In this document: piece by piece, positions 1 to 6,680 of the stretch
Layout: each line of letters opens with the position of its first letter
Numbering within the stretch: position 1 is the first letter of the stretch
Source: an uncultured delta proteobacterium
GTDB taxonomy: Bacteria; Myxococcota_A; Polyangia; Polyangiales; Polyangiaceae
Length of the DNA stretch: 64,000 nt
Direction: 5' to 3'
Assembly (NCBI GenBank): GCA_903892415.1
Contig: CAITIQ010000444.1
Span: forward strand, 1 to 64,000
Notes under the pieces: model-generated
Told to the model about the DNA's origin: nothing
Seen by the model: only the letters and a program-made list of their open reading frames with translations
Databases searched by the model: none
Translations under genes and position numbers: made by a program

Positions 1-144
1 CTCAAGAACCTCCGCCCACGCTGGTTCGTCACCCGCGACGCGCACAGCGCAGAGACCGTACTGCTCCAGCCCCGCTGGGCCATGACGTTCATGCGCGGCC
101 CGATGACGCGCGTCGAGATCAAGAGGGCCCGAGGTGTGCCGTGA
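1..144 (+). CDS. C-terminal end of HerA/DUF87-type ATP-binding protein (partial)
   Basis: Open from the left window edge; 47 residues remain before TGA. The tail contains FVTRDAHSAE, then LQPRWAMTFMRGPMTRVEI, which resembles the region of HerA/DUF87 ATPases that precedes their C-terminal part (a pattern of RW-x-LS-YLRGP-x-TR). The P-loop lies outside the window. The protein ends only about ten residues after this motif, so it may be a short-tailed member of the family. Assignment rests on motif memory only. Confidence 0.5.
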   Translation, partial: LKNLRPRWFVTRDAHSAETVLLQPRWAMTFMRGPMTRVEIKRARGVP

Positions 145-228
145 TACGAGAGCGAGCCTTTGCTCGGCCGCTGACGAAGAGCCGAGGCTCGCCTCGTAAG
201 CGCTCGGGCGTGCTACGCTGACGACACC

Positions 229-450
229 ATGCAGGCCCTCAGAGCTCGTGTTCGAAACGGTCGCCTTGTCCTCGATGAGCCGACGAATCTGCCCGAAGGC
301 GCAGAGGTCGAGCTCATGCCGGCCGATGATATGGACGACGAGGAACGCGCCGAACTCAACCGCTCCCTTGACGAAGGTATCGAGCAAGCTCGTGCTGGTA
401 ACACGATCGACGGTCCCGCTTTCTTCGCAAGTCTTCGAGCCAACAGGTGA
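229..450 (+). CDS. Small antitoxin-like protein of a type II toxin-antitoxin pair
   Basis: A 73-residue protein. Its N-terminus (MQALRARVRNGRLVLDEPTN then LPEGAEVELM) is typical of short antitoxin-like proteins with an AbrB/DUF104-like beta-rich start and an acidic helical tail. The tail here is DDMDDEERAELNRSLDEGIEQ in outline. Its stop overlaps a downstream GTG by four bases (GTGA), the usual translational coupling of antitoxin and toxin. The downstream RelE/ParE-like toxin is broken by frameshifts, so this looks like an orphaned antitoxin. Function is inferred from context and family resemblance. Confidence 0.6.
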   Translation: MQALRARVRNGRLVLDEPTNLPEGAEVELMPADDMDDEERAELNRSLDEGIEQARAGNTIDGPAFFASLRANR

Positions 451-754
451 CGTTTCGCCTCGTCCCGCCGAGAACTAACGAGCGCTGACGAATGGTGGCG
501 AGAGAATCGGCCAAGTGCGCCAGACGCCCTCCGAAATTGAAGTCCTCGCGGCGATCGAACGAGTGGTGGAGCAACCGGAGTCAGGCCTTCTCGTAGGTTC
601 TCGGCAGAACGAGCCGGTGCGACGGGTCCTCGCGCCCGTCTCGCGTCGACTGATCTACTACTTCGTCGACCGCGAGGTTGTGACGGTGCTCCGCGTCGTC
701 GGTGCGGAGCGCGGCACGCAACCTCGCTTCGATAAGAAGACGTCGCTCTCGTAG
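447..754 (+). pseudogene. RelE/ParE-family toxin, broken by two frameshifts
   Basis: Starting from the coupled GTG at 447, the pieces of one RelE/ParE toxin lie in three frames. VTFRLVP is in the first. ELTSADEWWRE (about 472-504) is in the second. RIGQVRQTPSEIEVLAAIER and the rest, through RRLIYYFVDREVVTVLRVVG to the stop at 752-754, is in the third. The WWRE helix and the terminal YY-x-V-D-x-x-V-V-x-V-L-R-V strand are characteristic of the family. Two independent one-base shifts, near 468 and 503, make a functional product unlikely. Sequencing error is the alternative, but two errors within 40 bases would be needed. Confidence 0.7.
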
Positions 755-890
755 CGGCCACGGTTAACCACCTATCGCCCCCAAGCGCGGCGCGTGCGCG
801 TCAGGGAGCAGCCCTTCTTCTTGGTTGGGCAGAAAGGTCGCCTTAGCATCTTCGCCCCGTCGAGCGCAGGTCCACATCTGCTTCAGTCGA

Positions 891-1175
891 CTATAGTTTA
901 TACCACCCACGCTTGTATCGAGTTAGCCTGTTCCATCCTCTCCGAAGGCGATCACCGATGGTTAGCTGGTCCTCGAACTCGAGTGACAGGTCAGGGTGAC
1001 CGACCATGGCACCTTCCTCGCTAACCCCTATAGGTTGCAGTCCTAGGATGATTCGCTCGACCACAATCGGAAAGGCCCAGACGTTTCCGACTCTGACCCC
1101 TTTACCTAGTAGTCCGTCGGGGCAATTCCGGCGCAGGTACGAATTGGCAACCGCTCGAGCAGCGTCTTCAGTCAT
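891..1175 (-). CDS. Hypothetical protein
   Basis: A 94-residue ORF whose ATG overlaps the TGA of the upstream minus-strand reading frame (ATGA, 1172-1175), which supports it as a coupled gene. It begins MTEDAARAVANSYLRRN and contains VGNVWAFPIVVERIILG. The start (helix, then a strand with WAFPI) faintly recalls small YrhB/Imm35-like proteins, but this is not a family call. The C-terminal 20 residues are Arg/Trp/Tyr-rich and may be an out-of-frame tail, given the decay seen next door. Confidence 0.4.
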   Translation of the reverse strand: MTEDAARAVANSYLRRNCPDGLLGKGVRVGNVWAFPIVVERIILGLQPIGVSEEGAMVGHPDLSLEFEDQLTIGDRLRRGWNRLTRYKRGWYKL

Positions 1176-1749
1176 CGGGCCTTGAATCCCCTTAGCGGGC
1201 CGTCCTTTGCGTCACCACCATTGCCTTCGAGCGTTTGACCAATTCCCGCGTTCACATGGGCTCGAGCGTCATCGTTGCGTTCAACCTTCCGCTCAGGCGC
1301 GGAATTGAACCTTGTTCCGGGGATGCGCGGGTGCCAACTCTCCCAGCCGTTCGACGTTTGCATCTCTTCCACGAGCGTGCGGAACAGCTGGTAGTCAGCC
1401 CAGCTCGTCAGGTGGTCCTTGTGAAAAGGCAGGAGGTTGAATCGATAGAGCGGTGAGGTTGGGTCATCCGTCAAATACCCGCAGTGAACAGATCCCCGGC
1501 GGGAATGCGCGCTCCACACGTAAAGCAGACCTTGCGGCTAACTCGGAACGCCTCGGCGGCTGCCAATCGCACCTCGACCTTCGGGCGCAGAGGCCAGGTC
1601 TCGTAGCAGCCTCGGTGCAGTGTGCAACCACTAATCGCGTAGAGGGGGCTCCGTTGGTTCGGCTCGAAGTGAGGCACGCTGATTCGTGACTCGCCCTTAA
1701 GGACGGGGCTGTTGCAGATTCCGCAGCGCATACCGAATCGAAAGGTCAT
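1172..1749 (-). pseudogene. Zinc-ribbon hypothetical protein, frameshifted
   Basis: Two overlapping minus-strand frames read as one protein. Frame one (from ATG at 1749) carries a probable zinc-binding pattern: CGICNSPV, then CTLHRGC and later CFTCGARIPAGD, before stopping just after FTAG. The second frame picks up immediately with YLTDDPTSPLYRFNLLPFHK. Inserting one base near 1475-1480 joins FTAG to YLTDDP, which reads like a continuous domain. The remainder runs on through LVEEMQTSNGWESW with decreasing quality to 1172. Function unknown. Confidence 0.5.
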
Positions 1750-2050
1750 CGTGGATCTTCAGTCTAGCGAATCGCGGTATCGAAAGAGAGCCCGCGCCCA
1801 TATGCAACTAGTGGCGGACGAGGTGCGCCATCGCGGCAACCAGGTGCGCCATAGCGGCAACCCAGAGCGGGGATCGGGCCTCGAATTCACCGTTTTGTTG
1901 AATTCGCAGCTCGATCCCGGTGGGATCGACGCCGTATCTGAGCAAAACGTCCAATTGGACCGCCCATCCCCACCGCGTGAGACGCGTGAGGCGCTGGGCG
2001 GTCGCAGCTCGCCCTCCGGCGCATTGCGCACTAAACCAAGATCCGCCCGC
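1750..2050. other. About 300 bases without a supported gene
   Basis: Only low-quality Arg/Ser/Pro-rich reading frames are present on both strands. The stretch contains a 21-bp direct repeat (1821-1862) but no recognisable RNA gene. It lies between the start of the decayed zinc-ribbon gene and the end of the type VI cargo operon. Confidence 0.5.
1821..1862 (+). repeat. 21-bp direct repeat, two copies
   Basis: Two adjacent copies of a 21-bp unit (aggtgcgccat-c/a-gcggcaacc) differ at one position. They lie in non-coding sequence upstream of the frameshifted zinc-ribbon gene. Each unit begins AGGTGCGCCAT. No palindromic structure or neighbouring gene suggests an operator. Confidence 0.7.
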
Positions 2051-3400
2051 CTACTTCAGCCTGGTCCTCGGTGCGACGGCCGGGTCGAGCGGGCGCGCGG
2101 GGTCCATGGCGCGGCGCGCGCCTTCGATGGCGACGCGGACTTGCGCGTCGAGCAGGAGTTTGGGGTCGGGCGAGAGCTTGTCCCACTGTTCGAGTAGGAA
2201 CGTTCCTTCGCCGAGGGCGATGGCGAGCTGGACCTGCATGAAAACGCGGTTGGTCTCGAGGAAGCTTCGATTCGGGCCTTCGGTCGTAGCGTTCTTTGAG
2301 GCGTCGCGGATCGTCTTGGCGAGGGCCTCATCCCCAGCTTTGGCGACCAGGCTTGCGTAGTAGAGGCAGTTGTTGCCGCAGCGCTGGGCGGCGAGGTCGG
2401 CGGGCGGTATTGAGCGCTGGGCATCGGCCCAGAAGCGCTTGGCGATTGCGGCGGTGGCCGGGCCTCGCACGCTGGCCGGTAGTGCCTCGAGCGCGGCGCG
2501 GGCTTCGACTTTTCCGGCCTCGACGTCGGCGGCCACTTGCGCGAGGACGGCGTTGGCCTCGCTTTCGTGGCCGGTCGCTCGCAACACCCGCACGAGCTCG
2601 AGGCGGCCTTTCGGCGAGGGCTCGAGCAGCCGCTCGTACTCGGCGCGCACCTTCGCGTAGCGAGCCTCGTCTGAAGTCACCTCCTTGCAGGCGAGCAGCG
2701 CCTCCAGCATGCGCGCCCGTTCTACGGCGTCCTCGTTTGCAACCAGCGCTCGCGCGTCCTTCTCCTTGCAGCGGTCGGCGGCGAAGGCGGCCACGCGTCC
2801 TCGCAACAGCGACCGCATCTCGGCGACCTCACCGCCGGCGACAGCCCCTACGTCGGTATCGATGACCTGTTGCACTTTTGCTGGGTCTTCACCCAAAAGC
2901 GCTAACACCCCGAGCCACACTCGCGCATCGATTGAAAGTGGGCGAGCCGCGGTTTGTTCGATGCGCTCGAGCGTGCGACGCAAGGCAACGTCGTCGCCCG
3001 TCGACGCGTAGGCCCGCGCGAGTTGTGGAGCCAATTCGATAGCGACCTTCGCGTCTTCGCAGGCACGTTCGAGTTGTGCGAGCTTCGCTTGGTGCTCGGC
3101 GGGATCGATAGCCTTGTAGGCAAACGCGATATCGACCGCGTAGCCCGCCTGCGGCATACGCAACTCGCTGCCAATCGCTTGTTCGGCCAACGCGAGCCAC
3201 GCCCGCGCTTGCTCACGGCGCTCATCGCGTACAGCCGGAGAGGCGCTGGCCGAGCCGCTAGCCAAAAGCTCCACGCTGCTGCTCGCCGGCGACGTTCCTG
3301 TTGTTCCGGCACCGGGGCTCGCGCCCTGCGAACAAGCGCATAGGGAGGCCAGCGCAGCCGCCATCGTCCAGGCCAAGCTGTTCCGATTGATCCGACGCAT
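2051..3400 (-). CDS. Lipoprotein with helical-repeat (TPR-like) body, last gene of the VgrG operon
   Basis: From ATG at 3400 (8 bases after the upstream stop) the product is 449 residues. The N-terminus has MRR, a hydrophobic stretch and LCAC-SQG, a probable lipoprotein signal with Cys as the lipidated residue. A frame-open extension upstream overlaps the previous gene and is rejected. After a Gly/Ser/Thr-rich linker the body is almost wholly helical and Ala/Glu/Arg-rich, with repeated paired helices (AHARAYASTGDDVALRR-like units), consistent with TPR or SEL1-like repeats. No catalytic motif is visible. Its position after the putative effector and accessory gene makes an envelope-located immunity or assembly role possible, but this is inference only. 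Confidence 0.7.
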   Translation of the reverse strand: MRRINRNSLAWTMAAALASLCACSQGASPGAGTTGTSPASSSVELLASGSASASPAVRDERREQARAWLALAEQAIGSELRMPQAGYAVDIAFAYKAIDPAEHQAKLAQLERACEDAKVAIELAPQLARAYASTGDDVALRRTLERIEQTAARPLSIDARVWLGVLALLGEDPAKVQQVIDTDVGAVAGGEVAEMRSLLRGRVAAFAADRCKEKDARALVANEDAVERARMLEALLACKEVTSDEARYAKVRAEYERLLEPSPKGRLELVRVLRATGHESEANAVLAQVAADVEAGKVEARAALEALPASVRGPATAAIAKRFWADAQRSIPPADLAAQRCGNNCLYYASLVAKAGDEALAKTIRDASKNATTEGPNRSFLETNRVFMQVQLAIALGEGTFLLEQWDKLSPDPKLLLDAQVRVAIEGARRAMDPARPLDPAVAPRTRLK

Positions 3401-3408
3401 CACCGAAC

Positions 3409-4326
3409 TCACCGGCCTTTTTGACTCTTCTCGAGCAGCTGTTTGCGCAGCGATTGGAAGGCTTCGCTCACGCTGGGATCCGAGGTGAGCCGCGACGCCC
3501 AATACGCCTCAGCGGCGCTGCGTTCGACCTCGCTAAGCCCTACGCGCGCTAACGCTTCAGCCTGAGAGGCCCCGTTCTCGAACTCGACGCAGAGTGCGAC
3601 GTATTTGGAGAACGGTACCTCTGGAGTTGGAACGGGGAACTCCTTGGTACCTGTCGGAGTACGCGGTGGCGGTGGCGGAGCCGGCGGCGGCGGGCGCTTG
3701 GCCTTCGCCTCGAACGGCAGCGTCGGTATCTTGGGCGCAGTGTCGTCGATCAAAGCGGTGCCCGACATGCGCAACCCCTTTGCGGCGAGGATATGAGCAG
3801 GAAGCTCGACAGCAGCTCGCGCCTTTGGCGCCGGCTCTACCGCTGGAGCGGCTGGCGCGGCCGGAGCAGGGCTGGGCTCGAGCTTGCTCTCCGCGCGAAG
3901 CGCCTCGGCGTTCGGCTGCCGCAGATAGCTCGGTAGTTCGGTGCCCTTGGGCGGGCTTTGAACCGGCTCGGCCGACGGCTCATTCGGGAGCTTCCGCAGC
4001 TGCGGAAGTGGTGCCACCTCGCGTGAGCCCTTCGTCTTGCTCTTCGACTGCGACTCGACTGTCGATGGTGAGGGCCTGCGCGAACGAACCATCATCTCGA
4101 GCGTCGAGTAGGCGCGCGCGAAGCGCATCACGGCCTCGGCATCCCCGCGGCCAAGCCCCGTAGCGATCTCAGCGCCAAGCCGTGCGCCTGCACGTTCAAC
4201 CTGTTCGTCGGTTACGCCCAGCCGCTGGAAGATGACGCGAACGTCTTCAGGTTGGTAATACGCTTTGTAGACCAAAGCCTCGGCGCAGCGTTCGAGGGAG
4301 AGCTCGTCGTCGTTACTGCTGCTCAT
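3409..4326 (-). CDS. Proline-rich accessory protein of the VgrG operon
   Basis: A 305-residue protein overlapping the upstream gene by four bases (ATGA). The N-terminal ~95 residues are helical (ERCAEALVYKAYYQPEDVRV). A long Pro/Ala/Lys-rich disordered linker follows, including a run of prolines near residue 215. The C-terminal ~65 residues (FSKYVALCVEFENGASQAEA then LARVGLSEVERSAAEAYW) resemble a short helical module found near type VI secretion genes in Polyangia-like genomes. Tight coupling between the putative effector and the terminal lipoprotein suggests an adaptor or chaperone role. No enzymatic motif is seen and the function is unproven. Confidence 0.65.
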   Translation of the reverse strand: MSSSNDDELSLERCAEALVYKAYYQPEDVRVIFQRLGVTDEQVERAGARLGAEIATGLGRGDAEAVMRFARAYSTLEMMVRSRRPSPSTVESQSKSKTKGSREVAPLPQLRKLPNEPSAEPVQSPPKGTELPSYLRQPNAEALRAESKLEPSPAPAAPAAPAVEPAPKARAAVELPAHILAAKGLRMSGTALIDDTAPKIPTLPFEAKAKRPPPPAPPPPPRTPTGTKEFPVPTPEVPFSKYVALCVEFENGASQAEALARVGLSEVERSAAEAYWASRLTSDPSVSEAFQSLRKQLLEKSQKGR

Positions 4327-6665
4327 GTCGCAGGCTCCTCATCGGGCTTCTTCCGGCCGCTCAGATAGTCCGGCACCTCGATCGAGGTGATGCCGTTCTT
4401 CTTGAACGATGGGTGAATGTACTCAACGAGCGGATCGCGCTGCACTCGCTGCAGATCCGTCATCTTGTCGGGGGCTGGGGGTACTTGGTAAGCGATCGAT
4501 GCGTCCATGAAGACCGACTTGATCGCCTTCGACGGCATGCCCTGCCCGGCCAACCCTTTGAGCTCGTTACCGCGCCATACCACGCGCGACTTGCCCTGCC
4601 GATCGTGCGTCAGGATGATCGTGAGCCGCATCGAATGACCTTCGATGAACTTCGGCGGGTACGGCTTGCGATCCTTGGGGTTGCGGACGCCTTCATTGAT
4701 GCGTTTGCGCAGGTCAGTGGCTTCGTCGATCAACGTCGCCAAGTCTTTCTCGCGCGCACCGGGCGCATACATCACGCGGGCAAGCTCGGTGCACGGCGCG
4801 TAGATCAGCCAGTAGGCCTGCAGGCTCTGGTAGTAGGGCGTGTTGCGGAGAGACAACGCGTACTTCGCCATCGAGAAGTTCGCCTTGGATGAGTGCCCCC
4901 ACATCACCGCAGCAGGGCGGACGTAAAGGATGTCCTTGTCCGAGGACGTAGGCGGTATCCCCGGGTACTTGGGGTTCTCAATCTCCGGCACGGTGATCAC
5001 CAGCCGCGCGAAGCCGACAGGTCGGCAGCGGGCAAGATGCGCGGTCATCTCATCGAGCTTCCCTTTGTCGACCTTGGGCATCGTGCCGAAGCCGACGAAG
5101 TTGCCGCCAATTCCGTCCACGTACTGACCGCAGTAGATGCCCCAGTTGGAAGTGCGCTTCCACATCAGGTACTCGGAGGCGACCGAGTCTTCCACCTTCT
5201 CGCCACGCTTGGCGTTGGTCTGCGGGTGAGAGTTGGTGTCGAGCACCTGGAGCACGCGGGTGCCGTCCGCCTTCTTCCAATTGCGCAGTCCGGCGTAGAT
5301 ATGTGAGCCGGGGACCTGCGCGTGAAACACCATCTTGGCCCAAACCACGGGGCCTGAGTCGACCTGCTCTTTTTTGGTTGGATCGGGCGGCACCGCCATT
5401 ACGTGGCCCTGACTGGTGACGTCCTGCTTACCTTGGTCCGCGACGGCGGTGGCTTGCTGCAGCTCACCTTGTCGGACTTGCTCCATCAGCCCGCCGTAGA
5501 TGCCGATGCCCATCACAGGCGCCGACTTTTCGAGTTCCTCCTTGCGCTTCTTCGCCGCCTCGACCTCCTTGTTGTGATCGGCGACTCCCTTCGCGCTCGC
5601 GAGCTCGACCGCGATCGCGGCATTGCGCGTCTTCTTGCTGGTGTAGTCGACGACCCAGCCGCCCTCGTTGTCGTCCCACTTGCAGACGGAAAGCGGCACG
5701 AGGACCTCCTTCGACTTGGTGTCGCCGTAGGGGTTGAAGGTGACGATCGTCCCCGGTCCGAACGTCGCGCCCTCCGCCTCCGCTGCCTTGTAGGCGGCCT
5801 CGATGGTCAGCGCCTTGGGTACGTGCCCGTACGGCTTGTCGGGGTTTTTGGGCGCCGTACCGAGCCACTTCCCGATGCCACCTGCGCGGTCGGCCGTGTT
5901 GAAGACGCGGTTGTGAGCGCACTGCCCCGCCACGAAGCCAGCGAGGTTCATGTGCTCTTCGATGGTGAGGCCGCGGGCCAGGTTCATGTACGTCGCCAAG
6001 AACTGGCAGGCCATCCATAGCGAGTAACAAGGGTCGTCGTTCTTCAGCCAGTTCTCCTCCTTCGCCGCATCGGCCGGGAAGCCTTTCCACCATCCGTCTG
6101 CGTTGACGACGCTCCACTTCAGGAACTTCGGCTGGAAGCGTTGATAGATATACGGGACCTGGCGCGAAGCGATGTCGGGCTTGACGGACTGCTCCGCCAG
6201 AGGATCGCTGTCGTACGGATCCTCTTCCTCGATGGGTAACTTTGGTATGGCAGCGGTGATGTTCGGCCCGCCGTAGGCGACGCCCCAGAAGGTCTCTTCG
6301 ACCCGCCGTGCCCAGCGCTCCTCTGCCATCTGGTCTTCGTCGTACTTCGACGTGATGTCGTTGCGCGCCGCCTTGGCGTTGTCCCAAATCGGATCGAACA
6401 CCGACTTCTTGACCATGAAATTCGGCGTCTTGAGCAGACAGTCGTCAACGATCCAACTGATCACTTCGCCGATGTAGCCCGCCGTCTTCTCCGAGAAGAA
6501 ATCGGCCGCGCTCGCGGGAAAGGTTGCGCCTACCGTTGCGTCCGGCGCCATGCGGTCCTCACCGACGAGCACCTCGTTGATACACACCGAAAGGCGCGGG
6601 GGCTCGTCCGTGTAGGTGCCCGGCTCGGACAGTTCGGTCTTCTTCTTTCCGACTTCTTTACCCAT
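4323..6665 (-). CDS. Putative type VI secretion cargo effector (780 residues, possible papain-fold enzyme)
   Basis: It starts 15 bases after vgrG with an AGAGG ribosome site. It has no signal peptide and no recognised domain by eye. An N-terminal segment (residues 21-50) contains RLSVCINEVLVGED. A Cys at the head of a helix (C213 in DDPCYSLWMACQFLATY) is followed by GPGTIVTFNP (303-312). Later come a His in PGSHIYAGLRNW (H455) and VLQVLDTNSH (D476/N478). The order Cys, His, Asp/Asn, and the strand around the His, are reminiscent of NlpC/P60 or other papain-fold amidases, but the spacing is large and the triad is inference. A coiled-coil-like segment (residues 360-385) separates the two halves. 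Position directly after PAAR-VgrG is the classic location of a spike-delivered effector. Confidence 0.6.
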   Translation of the reverse strand: MGKEVGKKKTELSEPGTYTDEPPRLSVCINEVLVGEDRMAPDATVGATFPASAADFFSEKTAGYIGEVISWIVDDCLLKTPNFMVKKSVFDPIWDNAKAARNDITSKYDEDQMAEERWARRVEETFWGVAYGGPNITAAIPKLPIEEEDPYDSDPLAEQSVKPDIASRQVPYIYQRFQPKFLKWSVVNADGWWKGFPADAAKEENWLKNDDPCYSLWMACQFLATYMNLARGLTIEEHMNLAGFVAGQCAHNRVFNTADRAGGIGKWLGTAPKNPDKPYGHVPKALTIEAAYKAAEAEGATFGPGTIVTFNPYGDTKSKEVLVPLSVCKWDDNEGGWVVDYTSKKTRNAAIAVELASAKGVADHNKEVEAAKKRKEELEKSAPVMGIGIYGGLMEQVRQGELQQATAVADQGKQDVTSQGHVMAVPPDPTKKEQVDSGPVVWAKMVFHAQVPGSHIYAGLRNWKKADGTRVLQVLDTNSHPQTNAKRGEKVEDSVASEYLMWKRTSNWGIYCGQYVDGIGGNFVGFGTMPKVDKGKLDEMTAHLARCRPVGFARLVITVPEIENPKYPGIPPTSSDKDILYVRPAAVMWGHSSKANFSMAKYALSLRNTPYYQSLQAYWLIYAPCTELARVMYAPGAREKDLATLIDEATDLRKRINEGVRNPKDRKPYPPKFIEGHSMRLTIILTHDRQGKSRVVWRGNELKGLAGQGMPSKAIKSVFMDASIAYQVPPAPDKMTDLQRVQRDPLVEYIHPSFKKNGITSIEVPDYLSGRKKPDEEPAT

Positions 6666-6680
6666 CTGAACCTCTCGTGG

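Noticed and set aside
213-761. 182-residue minus-strand ORF over the antitoxin/toxin region
   Set aside because: Arg/Ser-rich antisense reading of the antitoxin and broken toxin; no domain and no ribosome site.
1759-2031. 90-residue minus-strand ORF
   Set aside because: Low-complexity product spanning the 21-bp direct repeat; no coupling or family resemblance.
5403-6020. 205-residue plus-strand ORF
   Set aside because: Antisense to the putative type VI effector; composition is typical of a GC-rich shadow frame.
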